From: CBCXVS01 sp965178525
Lineage (GTDB): Bacteria > Tectomicrobia > Entotheonellia > Entotheonellales > Entotheonellaceae
NCBI GenBank assembly: GCA_965178525.1
Contig: CBCXVS010000044.1
Location: 1 to 33,254, forward strand
Direction of reading: 5' to 3'
DNA: 33,254 bases
A program made the position numbers and the translations under genes. Shown here in pieces: positions 1-8,752 of this stretch. Below the pieces are notes generated by a model. The model was not told the origin of the DNA, made no database searches, and saw only the letters and a list, made by a program, of their open reading frames with translations. How positions within the stretch are numbered: position 1 is the stretch's first letter; every line of letters begins with the position of its first letter.

Positions 1-72
1 AAATGGACTTTTGAATTGGGCTAACCTGTTGATCTACTTAACCCTCCGCCTATTCTGCCAGGGGAACTTCGG
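1..72 (-). mobile_element. Terminal 72 bp of a MITE-like element (cut by window edge)
   Basis: Bases 1-72 match the reverse complement of 10834-10905 at 70 of 72 positions (differences at 22 and 42). At 10834 this sequence is one end of a complete 259-bp element, so the window opens inside a second, inverted copy. The end is GGAACTTCGG at 63-72, followed by CCTAGC at 73-78; the other copy is also flanked by CTAG. The inner part lies outside the window. It sits exactly where the following CheR-type gene loses its 5' part, so it probably interrupted that gene. Confidence 0.8.
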
Positions 73-77
73 CCTAG

Positions 78-1064
78 CAGGCGTATACGAAGATCGTTGA
101 ACACTATAGTCCGCCCGCGCTCGTGGTCAATGCCCAGCGCGAGGTCTTGTGGTATGTCGGCGACGTGTCCACTTACCTCACGCAGCTGCAACACGCCTCG
201 GGGCGATTCAGTTCCGATGTGTTACAGCTTGTCCCGGCGGAGCTGTCCATGCCGCTTGCCACCGCTCTGAACAAGCTGATCCGGGAGAAGCAAGACGTGC
301 TGTATAGCGGCCTGCAGGTACGGACCGGGGATGTGACCCGGCGGCTGCGGCTGCGCTGTACCTGGGTCGAGGCGCCGGAGGAGGACAACGATCAAATCAT
401 CATCTGCTTCGAAGACGCAGCCACCTCCACCCCGCCCGAGACCGACGAAGCGTCGTCCGATGTGGACGATGTGGAAGCGCAGACCGCACAGCGGATGCGG
501 GACCTGGAACAGGCTCTGGCCTCTACCCAGGAAAATCTCCAGGCGACGATCGAGGAGTTGGAAACGAGCAACGAAGAGCTGCAGTCGAGCAATCAAGAAC
601 TCATGGCCGCCAACGAGGAGTTGCAAAGTACAAACGAAGAACTCCATTCGGTCAACGAAGAGCTGCACACGGTCAACGCCGAATACCAAAGCAAAATCCA
701 AGAACTCACCGACTTGCACACCGATATCGACAATCTGCTGCGCAGTACGGACATTGGCACGATTTTCCTGGATCGGGACCTCCGCGTGCGCAAATTCACG
801 CCGGCGGCAACGGCGTTCATCCCGCTCGTGGCGCACGACCTCGGCCGTCCCATCGACCATTTCTCTCACACCTTTACCGACTTTGATTTGGTCCATGACG
901 TAGAGGACGTGCTACGCACGGGCACACGGATCGAGCGCGAGAACCTGACGCGGGCCGGGACATGGACACTGCGGCGTATCTTACCGTTCCTGCGCGACGA
1001 TGACACGTGTGAGGGGATCGTCCTGAGTTGTTTGGATACACCGCCCGCAAGCAGGCAGAAATAG
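78..1064 (+). pseudogene. CheR tail / coiled coil / PAS fragment of a CheB-CheR-kinase gene
   Basis: Reading from 78 the frame gives QAYTKIVEHYSPPALVV, which aligns with FQAYERVVEDYCPPLLVV in the large kinase at 4962-8530, so homology starts upstream of the first possible start (GTG at 123) and the CheB and CheR catalytic parts are missing. The gene was cut by the element ending at 72; a TAG lies in frame at 75-77. Counting from GTG 123, about residues 1-110 are the CheR-tail sensor region, 125-200 a coiled coil of EELQSSNQEL-type heptads, and 200-300 a PAS domain. It ends GIVLSCLDT and then slips out of frame: adding one base near 1037 restores the usual DITARKQAE junction into the next reading frame. 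Probably non-functional as a chemotaxis-type methyltransferase. Confidence 0.8.
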
Positions 1065-2389
1065 CCCTGGCGACCCATGTGCGGCAACTGGAGGCCGTCC
1101 GTGCTATTGCCACCGAGATTTCCCAGGAGTTGGATCTCACCAAGCTCCTCGACCTCATCCTCCAACGGGCGTTAGAGTTAATCGATGCCGGTGTGGCAGG
1201 CGCCGTGTATCTCTGGGACGAAACGGCTGAGGTTCTCATACCGCGGGCCTGGCGCCACTTCGGCGCGTGGATACAAAACGTGCGCCTGCGACTTGGCGAG
1301 GGGCCGGCAGGGACGATCGCCCAACGCCGGGAGGGGCTGATCATCAACGATTATCAGCAGTCGCCATACGCGCACCCGGCCTATCCGACCGACATAACCA
1401 GCGCGATTGGCGAGCCCCTCGTGTACCGGGACCAGCTCATCGGCGTCCTGGTCCTCGACCACATGCAGACCAGCGGGGCCGTGGCGTCTACCCCGCAGTT
1501 TACGCCGCAGGACTACGACTTCCTCGCCTTATTCGCCCGCCATGCCGCTGTAGCCATTGTGAACGCCAGGCTCTTTGAAGCCGCCCAGGCCCAAAGCGCC
1601 CAGCTGGCTACAGCCAACGATGCCCTACAACACGAAGTGGGCGAACATCAGCGGACAGAAGCGGCACTGGCGCAGGCCAATGGCCAACTCAGCGCCCGCA
1701 ATACCGAGTTAAACGAGTTTACGCGCGCCGCCAGTCATGATCTGCAAGAACCGCTGCGGCACGTCGTCATGTATTGTCAGCTCCTGCAAAAAGGTCTCGG
1801 GGATGACCTGTCTGAGGACACCACTGAGACCTTGCGATTCATCATGGAAGGTGTCGAGCGGATGCAGGCCATGGTGCAAGATATCTTACACTTCGCACGC
1901 GCGGGCCGTGTCGAGATGCAACTGGATCACGCCGCCCTCGACGACTGTGTGGGCACCGCCCTACAAGCCCTCGGTTTCCGCATCGAGGCAACCGGCGCTA
2001 GACTCAACCGTGAGGACCTCCCCGTGGTGCGAGGGGACCGGCGCATGCTCACCCAGCTGTATCAGAATCTCCTTGGCAATGCGCTCAAATTTGTCGGGAG
2101 TGATCCGCCAGTCCTTCATCTGACCGCAGCGCGTCAGGGCGGGCATTGGCTCCTTGGGGTTCAGGATAACGGCATCGGGGTCGCCCAGGAATACGCCGAG
2201 CAAATTTTTACGCCCTTCCAGCGTTTGCATAGCCGTGGCGAGTACGACGGGAGCGGGGTAGGTCTGGCGACGTGCCGCCGTATCGTCGAGCGGCACGGCG
2301 GCCGCATCTGGGTCGAGCCGGCAATAGGCCAGGGCGCGCATTTCCGGTTTACGCTGCCCGATGCCGCAGAGGCCGAACACGAACTGTAG
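1028..2389 (+). CDS. GAF-domain sensor histidine kinase (3' part of split gene)
   Basis: This is the kinase half of the gene above, displaced by one base near 1037. It could start at TTG 1028, but no clear ribosome site is present, and homology (TARKQAE) runs across the junction, so I read it as the 3' part of one former gene. Domains: GAF about residues 25-185, a short coiled coil to 228, a HisKA region with SHDLQEPLR (phospho-acceptor His237), and HATPase_c with the N box QNLLGNALKF, DNGIGV and GSGVGLATCRRIVERHGG. Such kinases phosphorylate themselves on His and pass the phosphate to a receiver domain; the signal here is unknown. All catalytic boxes are intact, so a re-initiated product could still be active. 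It is followed by a strong terminator. Confidence 0.8.
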   Translation: MFGYTARKQAEIALATHVRQLEAVRAIATEISQELDLTKLLDLILQRALELIDAGVAGAVYLWDETAEVLIPRAWRHFGAWIQNVRLRLGEGPAGTIAQRREGLIINDYQQSPYAHPAYPTDITSAIGEPLVYRDQLIGVLVLDHMQTSGAVASTPQFTPQDYDFLALFARHAAVAIVNARLFEAAQAQSAQLATANDALQHEVGEHQRTEAALAQANGQLSARNTELNEFTRAASHDLQEPLRHVVMYCQLLQKGLGDDLSEDTTETLRFIMEGVERMQAMVQDILHFARAGRVEMQLDHAALDDCVGTALQALGFRIEATGARLNREDLPVVRGDRRMLTQLYQNLLGNALKFVGSDPPVLHLTAARQGGHWLLGVQDNGIGVAQEYAEQIFTPFQRLHSRGEYDGSGVGLATCRRIVERHGGRIWVEPAIGQGAHFRFTLPDAAEAEHEL

Positions 2390-2460
2390 CGGCATCTGAC
2401 CCTGCGGGCCATCGATATTTTCTACTGGACATACGTCACGTCACAACGATCGGGGCGAAA

Positions 2461-2507
2461 AGCGCCTGCAGCGCAGTGGACGAAGCGCCGCAGGCGCTGC
2501 GGGTTTT
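2461..2507. terminator. Two-way rho-independent terminator
   Basis: Stem AGCGCCTGCAGCGC (2461-2474) pairs with GCGCCGCAGGCGCT (2485-2498) at 13 of 14 positions around a 10-base loop. On the plus strand it is followed by GCGGGTTTT, on the minus strand by TTTTCGCC. It sits between two converging genes (stops at 2389 and 2507), so it can serve both. Confidence 0.8.
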
Positions 2508-3049
2508 CAGGTCTCCAAAAACTCCGGCGACCGGAAGACTGTGCCGGCGATGTGCATAAAAGACCGGGCTTTCAGGACGCCCACATAGAGAGCCAAATGC
2601 ATACCGATTTCCATGATCTCCGTTTTACTGAGGCCCTGCCGCAACGCCCCTTCGATCACCCGGCGGGTGGACAGATCGTACTGTCCCACAACCACCAGGG
2701 CCGCCAGGGCGCAGATGATACGGCTTTTCATATCCAAGGCGGGCCGGGTCCAAATCGCCCCCCAGAGGTACTCTTGCATCAGCACGTCCAAGTCGCGCTC
2801 CACCGGGCTCGGCTCCGTCGGGTGATAGCCAAAGATATCGGGGATCAATTCCCGATGTTTGGCGACGCCCTGCTCATACAGGGTCTTCGGATCGATAGAG
2901 GCATCGTAGGTCTCTGGCGGGGTGTACTCAATGCGCCGCTCTTCAAAGACCTCATCGGCCACGGCCAGGCTATTATACGACGCCGGAATGCCGCCGTAGA
3001 AGGCAATCATCATGAGGATCTCGATGATCTCCTCCGGCGTGACGCCCAC
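2507..3049 (-). pseudogene. Carboxymuconolactone decarboxylase family protein, C-terminal part
   Basis: This is the downstream part of a tandem CMD-domain protein (AhpD-like helical fold; family members include gamma-carboxymuconolactone decarboxylases and peroxidase-like proteins). It completes the first CMD domain (VGVTPEEIIEILMMIAFYGG) and carries a second one (MKSRIICALAALVVVGQYD ... GLSKTEIMEIGMHLALYVG). The likely native reading begins upstream, with REHIRNALN just before codon 3049, but is out of frame with the start at 3311. No CxxC motif typical of AhpD peroxidases is visible, so the activity is unknown. Its stop codon lies on the edge of the shared terminator. Confidence 0.8.
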
Positions 3050-3311
3050 ATTCAGGGCGTTGCGTATGTGCTCGCGGACCCGTCGTGGCGAGCTTCACGG
3101 CAGAAGCATTGGTGACCATGACCCGGTGCTTGAAGTCCAGACCCGGACGGCTCCAGATGGACCCGTAAAGGCTCTCGGTGGTGATCCGATACATATCCGG
3201 AGCCAGCTCATAGGCGCTGGAGACCGACCCCCTGAAGAGACGCCCTTCGCCCCCACCCAGGCGTTCCCGCATCTCCAAGCCTTTTTGAAACCGCTCTTGT
3301 AAAGTCGACAT
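2973..3311 (-). pseudogene. Carboxymuconolactone decarboxylase family protein, N-terminal part
   Basis: The start at 3311 is well supported: AGGAGG lies 6 bases upstream. The product is CMD-like for about 75 residues (RFQKGLEMRERLGG ... MYRITTESLYGSIWSRPGLD FKHRVMVTNASAVKLA) and then runs into unrelated sequence (TGPRAHTQRPECG). Shifting one base downstream near 3085-3095 resumes RRVREHIRNALNVGVTPEE in the other frame. The lengths fit a net +1, -2 or -5 change; alignment to the family suggests about two residues are missing. Before the lesion this was one gene of about 268 codons at 2507-3311. Confidence 0.75.
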
Positions 3312-3464
3312 GAAGCCCTCCTATTCTCTCTTCGGGATGGGTTCCCGCCACCACCGCTGGCAAGTCGGTCTGCGTCGTGATGCCTGGCGGTGTATCATCG
3401 GCATGGCCGACGATCGCATCGTCACCCAAGCGGTTCATCGGTTTTGCATCGCAAGGTGTCCTCT

Positions 3465-3953
3465 TTAGGTATCTCCCCGGGTTTTGCGCTGCTCCTGAAG
3501 ACGTTCCACCGTTGCTTCCAATTCGCGTAAGCGCGCCGCATCCGCGGCGGCTTGCGCCTCCAGGCGCGCGCGCTCAATGGCCTGTTTGATCGCTTTGCTA
3601 AGCAGGGTTGAGGTCACCTGATCTTTGGCGAAATAGTCCAGAGCCCCAGCTTGCAAAGCCGCCACGGGCAAGCCGGGGCCATGCCCAAACGCGGTCAGCA
3701 TGATCACCGGGGTGGTGAGACGTCGCTGACGCTTCTGCTCCAGAAAGGCGAGACCATCCATATCCGGCAGATAATAATCCAGCAGGACGAGGTCATAGGC
3801 CTGCGCGCTGAGGGCGTCGAGACCGGCTTCCGCCGACTCGACACGCGTGACGGTAAAAGCGGCATCGTCTGCCTGCCGTAGCGTGCGTTCCAGAAGTAAC
3901 GCATCCCGTTTGGAATCATCAATCACTAAGACCTGATACGACGGCACGCTCAT
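3465..3953 (-). CDS. Single-domain response regulator (copy 1)
   Basis: This 162-residue protein is a CheY-like receiver with a C-terminal coiled-coil tail and no output domain. Receiver landmarks are all present: acidic pair D12-D13, phospho-acceptor D59 in LLDYYLPDMDG, T87 and K110. Residues 115-160 form a charged coiled coil (ATVERLQEQ). It is about three-quarters identical to the protein at 4426-4911, including its 5' leader, so the two arose by duplication. GGAGG lies upstream of ATG 3953. Proteins of this kind usually relay phosphate from a neighbouring kinase; the kinase at 4962-8530 is the obvious partner, by inference. Confidence 0.9.
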   Translation of the reverse strand: MSVPSYQVLVIDDSKRDALLLERTLRQADDAAFTVTRVESAEAGLDALSAQAYDLVLLDYYLPDMDGLAFLEQKRQRRLTTPVIMLTAFGHGPGLPVAALQAGALDYFAKDQVTSTLLSKAIKQAIERARLEAQAAADAARLRELEATVERLQEQRKTRGDT

Positions 3954-4001
3954 AGGGCTTACCTCCGTTACATGAAAAACGCGGCACTGCTCGTCACTTC
4001 G

Positions 4002-4322
4002 TCAGCTGATACTCGGTCGTTCCATATACACACTCGTCTCGGGCACATTGCCCCATTTACTGAACGTCGCATACGCGACACCGGCGCCCTCCGCGTCGGC
4101 TAAGGCCCGAGCCAGGACGTCGCGACTCTGACGTTCGACCGCTTCCACGACGAGGTCATCCGCCCCTCCCATGACCTCAGGCATCGCTGACATCGCCGGG
4201 GCCGCTGCGACGGCCAGGAGGCAGAGTGCCGCACCCGTGCGGGCTGCCAAGGCCGTCGCATACGCCGAGGCGGCATCCGACCAGGGACTCCCATCCACCG
4301 CCACGAGGATGCGTTGATACAT
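4002..4322 (-). CDS. Universal stress protein (UspA), short C-terminus
   Basis: The start is ATG 4322, with GAGGAG upstream; an earlier TTG would overlap that ribosome site. The product has about 106 residues and begins MYQRILVAVDGSPWSDAA, the classic UspA first strand with its nucleotide-contacting Asp. It then continues normally to KWGNVPE but ends TSVYMERPSIS. Family members have about 140-150 residues; the final third, including the GxxG(9x)G(S/T) ATP-binding loop, is missing. It is therefore probably truncated and may not bind nucleotide. It lies between two duplicated response regulators, all on the minus strand. Confidence 0.75.
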   Translation of the reverse strand: MYQRILVAVDGSPWSDAASAYATALAARTGAALCLLAVAAAPAMSAMPEVMGGADDLVVEAVERQSRDVLARALADAEGAGVAYATFSKWGNVPETSVYMERPSIS

Positions 4323-4425
4323 GACGCCTCTCCTCAAAAGCCCTGCGCAGCCTCACACACCGGTACATACCCAGCGTCTCATTCTCAGTGCATGACAGGT
4401 TGCACAGCCGCGCAGGTCTCGGGCT

Positions 4426-4911
4426 TCAAGCCTCATTCCGAGCTTGAAGCTCTTGCTGCAGGCGCTCCACCGTCGCTTCCAATTCGCGCAAGCGGGTTGC
4501 ATCGGCCGCGGCTCGGGTCTGCAAGCGGGCTTTCTCAATCGCCTGTTTGATGGCTTTGCTGAGGAGCGTGGAGTTCACTTGATCTTTGGCAAAATAATCC
4601 AAGGCCCCGGCTTGTAGGGCCGCCACCGGCAAGCGGTCTTGGCCAAATGCCGTCAGCATGATCACCGGCGTCTTTAGACCTCGTGGTTGCATGGCCTCTA
4701 GAAAGGCGAGACCATCCATATCCGGCAGATAATAATCGAGCAGCGCCAGGTCATAGGTCGTCGCACTGAGTGCATCGAGCCCGGCTTGTGCCGACTCGAC
4801 ACAGGTGACGCTAAACACCGCATCCTCAGATTGCCGCAGCGTGCGCTCCAACAGCAGCACATCCCGTTTGGAATCATCAATCACCAAGAGCTGATACGAT
4901 GGCACGGTCAT
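4426..4911 (-). CDS. Single-domain response regulator (copy 2)
   Basis: This 161-residue CheY-like receiver has a coiled-coil tail: D12-D13, phospho-acceptor D59 (LLDYYLPDMDG), T87 and K109. It begins 50 bases after the stop of the large kinase at 4962, so the two are likely cotranscribed and form a kinase-regulator pair. Its leader (TTTTTC-TGTAAC-GGAGG) is nearly the same as that of the copy at 3465-3953, which shows the duplicated unit included the upstream region. No DNA-binding or enzymatic output domain is present, so it probably acts through phosphotransfer or protein contact. Confidence 0.9.
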   Translation of the reverse strand: MTVPSYQLLVIDDSKRDVLLLERTLRQSEDAVFSVTCVESAQAGLDALSATTYDLALLDYYLPDMDGLAFLEAMQPRGLKTPVIMLTAFGQDRLPVAALQAGALDYFAKDQVNSTLLSKAIKQAIEKARLQTRAAADATRLRELEATVERLQQELQARNEA

Positions 4912-4961
4912 CGCGCTTGCCTCCAGTTACAGGAAAAACGATGCCTCACGTCAGCACACGG

Positions 4962-6474
4962 TTAGTCGGCGCCCCGTCGTTTTGGGGCCTTCGGGATCGT
5001 CACCCAGAAGGTCGATCCTTCCCCAGGCGTGGCGTCCACGCCAATCTCACCGCCGTGAGTTTCCACGATGCGTTTGACAATCGTCAAGCCAGCGCCCGTG
5101 CCTGGATAGGCCTCACGGGTGTGCAGGCGTTTAAAGATCTCGAAGATGCGCTCATAGTGCTCTGCGGCGATCCCGATGCCGTTGTCGCGCACGGTAAAGC
5201 GATAATACCCAGGTTGCGGTTCACAGCCGATGGTGATCTCTGGCGCCCGGTCAGGGGCAGTAAACTTCAGCGCGTTACTGAGGAGATTCCCGAAGATCTG
5301 GGTCAAACGGCTCCCGGGATAGACCACCGTCGGCAACGTCTCGGGCAGATGCACGGTAGCGCCGGTGTCGGTAATTTCGAGTTGTAAGTCATGCACGACC
5401 CACTCGAGCATGGTCTTGACCGCCACCACCACCGGTTCCGTTTGCAGGCGGCCAATGCGGGAGTATTCCAGCAGGCCGTCCAGGAGGGTTTTCATGTGCA
5501 TCGAATCCGCTATGATCTCTTCACAGAGCTGGCGCCCCTCGGTATCAAGAACCTCACCGTAGTCTTCGAGGAGCCAGCGGGCATAGCCCTCAAACGTTCG
5601 CAGCGGGGCCTGCAGATCGTGGCTGGCCGAGTAGGCAAACGTTTCCATCTCGTCGGCCCGGTGACGTAGAATCTCTTGGGCCTGCTGCTGCTCGGTGATA
5701 TCCCGCATAATGGTGGAAAACAGCTCCACCTCGCCCTGCGCCGAGGTATGCGCAATGAGCACCAGCGACACGGGAATCTCCCGGCCATCGCGCCCGACAA
5801 GGGCGATTTGCCCTACCCAGGCGCCATGCTGCTGCGCGGCGGGCGCTCCCTCCTCACGCACCCGCTGCAGCGCCCAGTCTGGCGTGAAGTCGGTCGTGTG
5901 CAGATCCAATGGCGCCTCCGCCGCAAGGCCCAGCATACGCCGGCCGGCGGCATTCAGATACAACAGCCGTTCCCCCGTATCGGCAATGCCGACAAAGTCC
6001 GTGGTGGCATCGAGGATCGCCGTCAACCGGGAGAGTTCCTGCACGCGGTGTTCGAGTTCGCCCTTGGCCTCCTGCAAGGCGGCTTCGGCTTGCTTGCGGG
6101 CCGTGATGTCCGTGGCAATACCGCAGAGCGCATACGGCACGCCCGCCGCATCGTGGAGCGGAAACTTGCTGGATAGAAACGTGCGGTCCGCACCGGAGAT
6201 CGACACCGCTTCTTCGAACGTGAGGGGCGTATTGGCGGCCAGGACCTCGTGATCGTGCGCGGTCACGGCCTCTGCCACCGCTTCGGGCTGTAAGTCGTAG
6301 ACCGTCTTGCCCAGGATGTTGGCGCTGGCGGTGTGAAGCAGGGTTTCAAACTGGTGATTGACCAAGCAGAAATGGCCCTTGGTGTCCTTGATGTAGATGG
6401 CCGCGGGTGCATGGTCCATGATTTCCTGCAACTGGGCTTGCGACTGTCTGACCTCCTCTTGGGCGTTCTTCTGG
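4962..6474 (-). CDS. PAS-PAS histidine kinase (3' half of the CheB-CheR-kinase gene)
   Basis: Homology begins around 6474 with KNAQEEVRQSQAQLQEIM. Two PAS sensor domains follow (MDHAPAAIYIKDTKGHF; ILDATTDFVGIADTGERLLY), each ending in the usual DITARKQAE / DITEQQQAQ signature. Then comes HisKA with YSASHDLQAPLR (acceptor His) and HATPase_c with GNLLSNALKF, DNGIGI and GTGAGLTIVKRIVETHGG. The open frame extends back to 6668, but its first 60 residues are out-of-frame translation of the upstream gene and should not be believed. Adding one base at 6470-6476 (ACCAG to ACCCAG) joins it to the CheB-CheR half, giving one 1189-residue protein. The response regulator follows 50 bases downstream. Confidence 0.85.
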
Positions 6475-8530
6475 TCTCCAGTTCCTCGATGCTCGCCTGC
6501 AAGTTTTCTCGCGTGTATTGGAGTTCTTGTTCCAGATCGCGAATGCGTTGCTGCGCCTGCCCCTCGACATCGAACGGCGCATCGTCCGGCAGCACCGGCC
6601 GGGGCGGCTGCGCATCCTCTAACGAGAGGACGAAGAGCGATGTGCCCCGTTGCCGATCGGGCACCCATTTCACCCGCAGCGTCAGTTGCCGGATGGTCTC
6701 CTCCGTACGTACCCGGACCCCGGTGTACACGATGTCCTGGCGCTCCGTCGCCACTTTGTGCAGCGCGGTGGCCACGGGAATGGACAGGTCGTCCACGAGC
6801 AGTTGCAAGACGTGCAAGCTCGGCGTCCCCGTGGGTTTCTTCAAATAGGGGGCGGCATCGCCCATGGTGCGGAGCAGGTCATATTGCTCGCTGACGACCA
6901 GTAATGGCGGACAATAGTCCTCGACCACGCGTTCATAGGCCTGGAACAAGATCGGATCGGCACGGCGGGTGTCGTCACGATCACGTACGGGCAACACCGG
7001 TTGCAGCACCTGGTGTCCGAGCGGCCCGGTGGGCAGCCGCGTCGTGGCCGGGAGCTTGATATCGCGGATTTTCTGGAAGAGCTTCCATTTGGGGTGCACC
7101 ACGCGGAATTCCTCGGCCAGCTCCCCGGCCGCCTCGCTAGCCCCCAAAAACAGATGGCCCTGGGGCTGTAGGGCATAGTGCAGCAACGACAGCACGCGTT
7201 TTTGCATGGAGGCATCGAGGTAGAGCAAAAAATTGCGGCAGGTGACGAGGTCCATCTTGGTAAACGGGGGATCCTTGAGCAGATTGTGCGGCGCAAAGAT
7301 GACCATTTCCCGCAGGTTCCGCGCCACCCGGTAACGATTGTCCAGACGCGTGAAAAACCGCTGCAAGCGCTCCGGACTGATGTCCGCGGCAATACTCTCG
7401 GGGTACAGACCATTGGCGGCGTATTCGACCGCCTCTTTGTCGACGTCGGTGGCAAAAATCTGCACCTCGGGACGCCTGTCGAGCCGGTCGAGCTGCTCGC
7501 GTACGAGCATCGGGATGCTATACACCTCCTCGCCTGTAGAGCAGGCGGCCACCCAGATGCGAATGGGATCGGTATCGCTGGCGTGCTGCAGCATGGGCGC
7601 TATGACGTCACGCTCGAGCACGGTGAAGGCCTCGGGATCCCGGAAGAGCCCGGTCACGCCAATGAGCAAATCCTTGTGTAGGGCGCCCAATTCCTGCGGC
7701 GAAGTGCGGAGCACATGCAGGTACGCGTCGACATCCGGCACATCGACAATGCCCAGCCGGCGGAAAATCCGCCGGCGTATGGTGGTCATTTTGTAGTGCG
7801 TAAAATCGATCCCTTGCACCTGCTGCAACAACGTCAGAATGTCGGTGAGCTGATTCTCCTCCGTCAACTCCGCCGGCACCGTGGGCTCAGCGTCCCGCAG
7901 GAGCGGATGCCGAGCGTAGGTGAGCAGAGCCGCGGGCATCTGCGCCGGGGCGAGCACATAATCCGCCAGACCGGTGGCCAAGGCACTGCGGGGCATGCCG
8001 TCAAACTGCGCGGTCTCGGCGTCCTGCACCATGACCATGCCGCTGGTTTCCTTGATGGCGCGGATGCCCTGCGTGCCGTCACTGCCTGTGCCGGACAACA
8101 CAATGCCAATGGTCTTGTCGCCGACATCCTCGGCCAAGGACGCAAAGAGCGTATCAATGGGCAAGTGCAGACCGCGCTCGGATCGCGTCGGATCGGACAA
8201 CCGGAGCGTACGGTGGGCGATCGCAATGTCCTTGCGCGGGGGGATCAGGTAGATGGCATCCGCCTCGACCGGCATGCCGTCTTCAACCCGGCGAATGGTC
8301 ATGCGCGTGTGCCGCGCCAGGAGTTGATCCATCAGGCTTTCGAAATCGGGGGACAAATGCTGTACGCCGACAAAGGCCATGCCATTGTCGGCGGGCATAT
8401 GGGCAAAAAACTGTTCTAGGGCCTCGAGGCCGCCAGCCGAAGCGCCAACGCCAACGACGTGGGAGGGCAGACGGGGCTGCGTATCGTGTGGCGTATGATC
8501 AGCGAGTGGTGTCGCGTTGCCGGGATCCAT
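6263..8530 (-). CDS. CheB methylesterase-CheR methyltransferase fusion (5' half)
   Basis: The start is ATG 8530, with AAGGAG nine bases upstream. Residues 20-205 are a CheB methylesterase domain with its triad visible: Ser31 in GASAGG, His58 in VQHLSPD, Asp151 in GTGSDGTQG. Residues 235-480 are CheR with the SAM-binding WVAACSTGEE at 326-335 and the TCRNFLLYLD segment. Residues 520-670 are the CheR-tail sensor region, followed by a short coil ENLQASIEELET. After residue 685 the frame goes wrong (RRTPKRRSDSRKPS) because one base is missing near 6474. Such fusions link a methyl-transfer switch to a kinase in chemotaxis-like or stress signalling; here the lesion separates the switch from its kinase unless it is an assembly error. 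Confidence 0.9.
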   Translation of the reverse strand: MDPGNATPLADHTPHDTQPRLPSHVVGVGASAGGLEALEQFFAHMPADNGMAFVGVQHLSPDFESLMDQLLARHTRMTIRRVEDGMPVEADAIYLIPPRKDIAIAHRTLRLSDPTRSERGLHLPIDTLFASLAEDVGDKTIGIVLSGTGSDGTQGIRAIKETSGMVMVQDAETAQFDGMPRSALATGLADYVLAPAQMPAALLTYARHPLLRDAEPTVPAELTEENQLTDILTLLQQVQGIDFTHYKMTTIRRRIFRRLGIVDVPDVDAYLHVLRTSPQELGALHKDLLIGVTGLFRDPEAFTVLERDVIAPMLQHASDTDPIRIWVAACSTGEEVYSIPMLVREQLDRLDRRPEVQIFATDVDKEAVEYAANGLYPESIAADISPERLQRFFTRLDNRYRVARNLREMVIFAPHNLLKDPPFTKMDLVTCRNFLLYLDASMQKRVLSLLHYALQPQGHLFLGASEAAGELAEEFRVVHPKWKLFQKIRDIKLPATTRLPTGPLGHQVLQPVLPVRDRDDTRRADPILFQAYERVVEDYCPPLLVVSEQYDLLRTMGDAAPYLKKPTGTPSLHVLQLLVDDLSIPVATALHKVATERQDIVYTGVRVRTEETIRQLTLRVKWVPDRQRGTSLFVLSLEDAQPPRPVLPDDAPFDVEGQAQQRIRDLEQELQYTRENLQASIEELETRRTPKRRSDSRKPSCRKSWTMHPRPSTSRTPRAISAWSITSLKPCFTPPAPTSWARRSTTYSPKRWQRP

Positions 8531-8718
8531 CTGGGCATCTCCTTCAGAGTCTCTCAAGGTGCGCTGTCGCGTCTCACTAGCGTGTACATCCGGTCTCGCG
8601 AGCGCTGTGTACGAGGCCGCGGCACAGGGTAAAAGACTCCGGAAACGCGTGTCAAGCAATCAAACAGTCACCTAAATCGCTACAGGAAACAAAGAAGCCG
8701 CCCCGACTTCAGGCCTCG

Positions 8719-8752
8719 GAACCCTATGAAACTTGATGCACCACTAGGGTTC
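8719..8752. repeat. 8-bp perfect inverted repeat at gene end
   Basis: GAACCCTA (8719-8726) and TAGGGTTC (8745-8752) pair perfectly around an 18-base spacer that overlaps the stop codon of the gene ending at 8744. It lies between two minus-strand genes. There is no T-tract after it, so it may be a weak transcription-stop or mRNA-end structure. Confidence 0.35.

Noticed and set aside
222..896. 224-codon minus-strand frame opposite the CheR/PAS fragment
   Set aside because: It is the mirror of a coiled-coil coding region and has hydrophobic low-complexity sequence (LQLFVARFQLL); no family resemblance.
7178..8419. Long plus-strand open frames opposite the CheB-CheR gene
   Set aside because: Same reason: the minus-strand gene has its full active site, and these frames show no domain or start signal.
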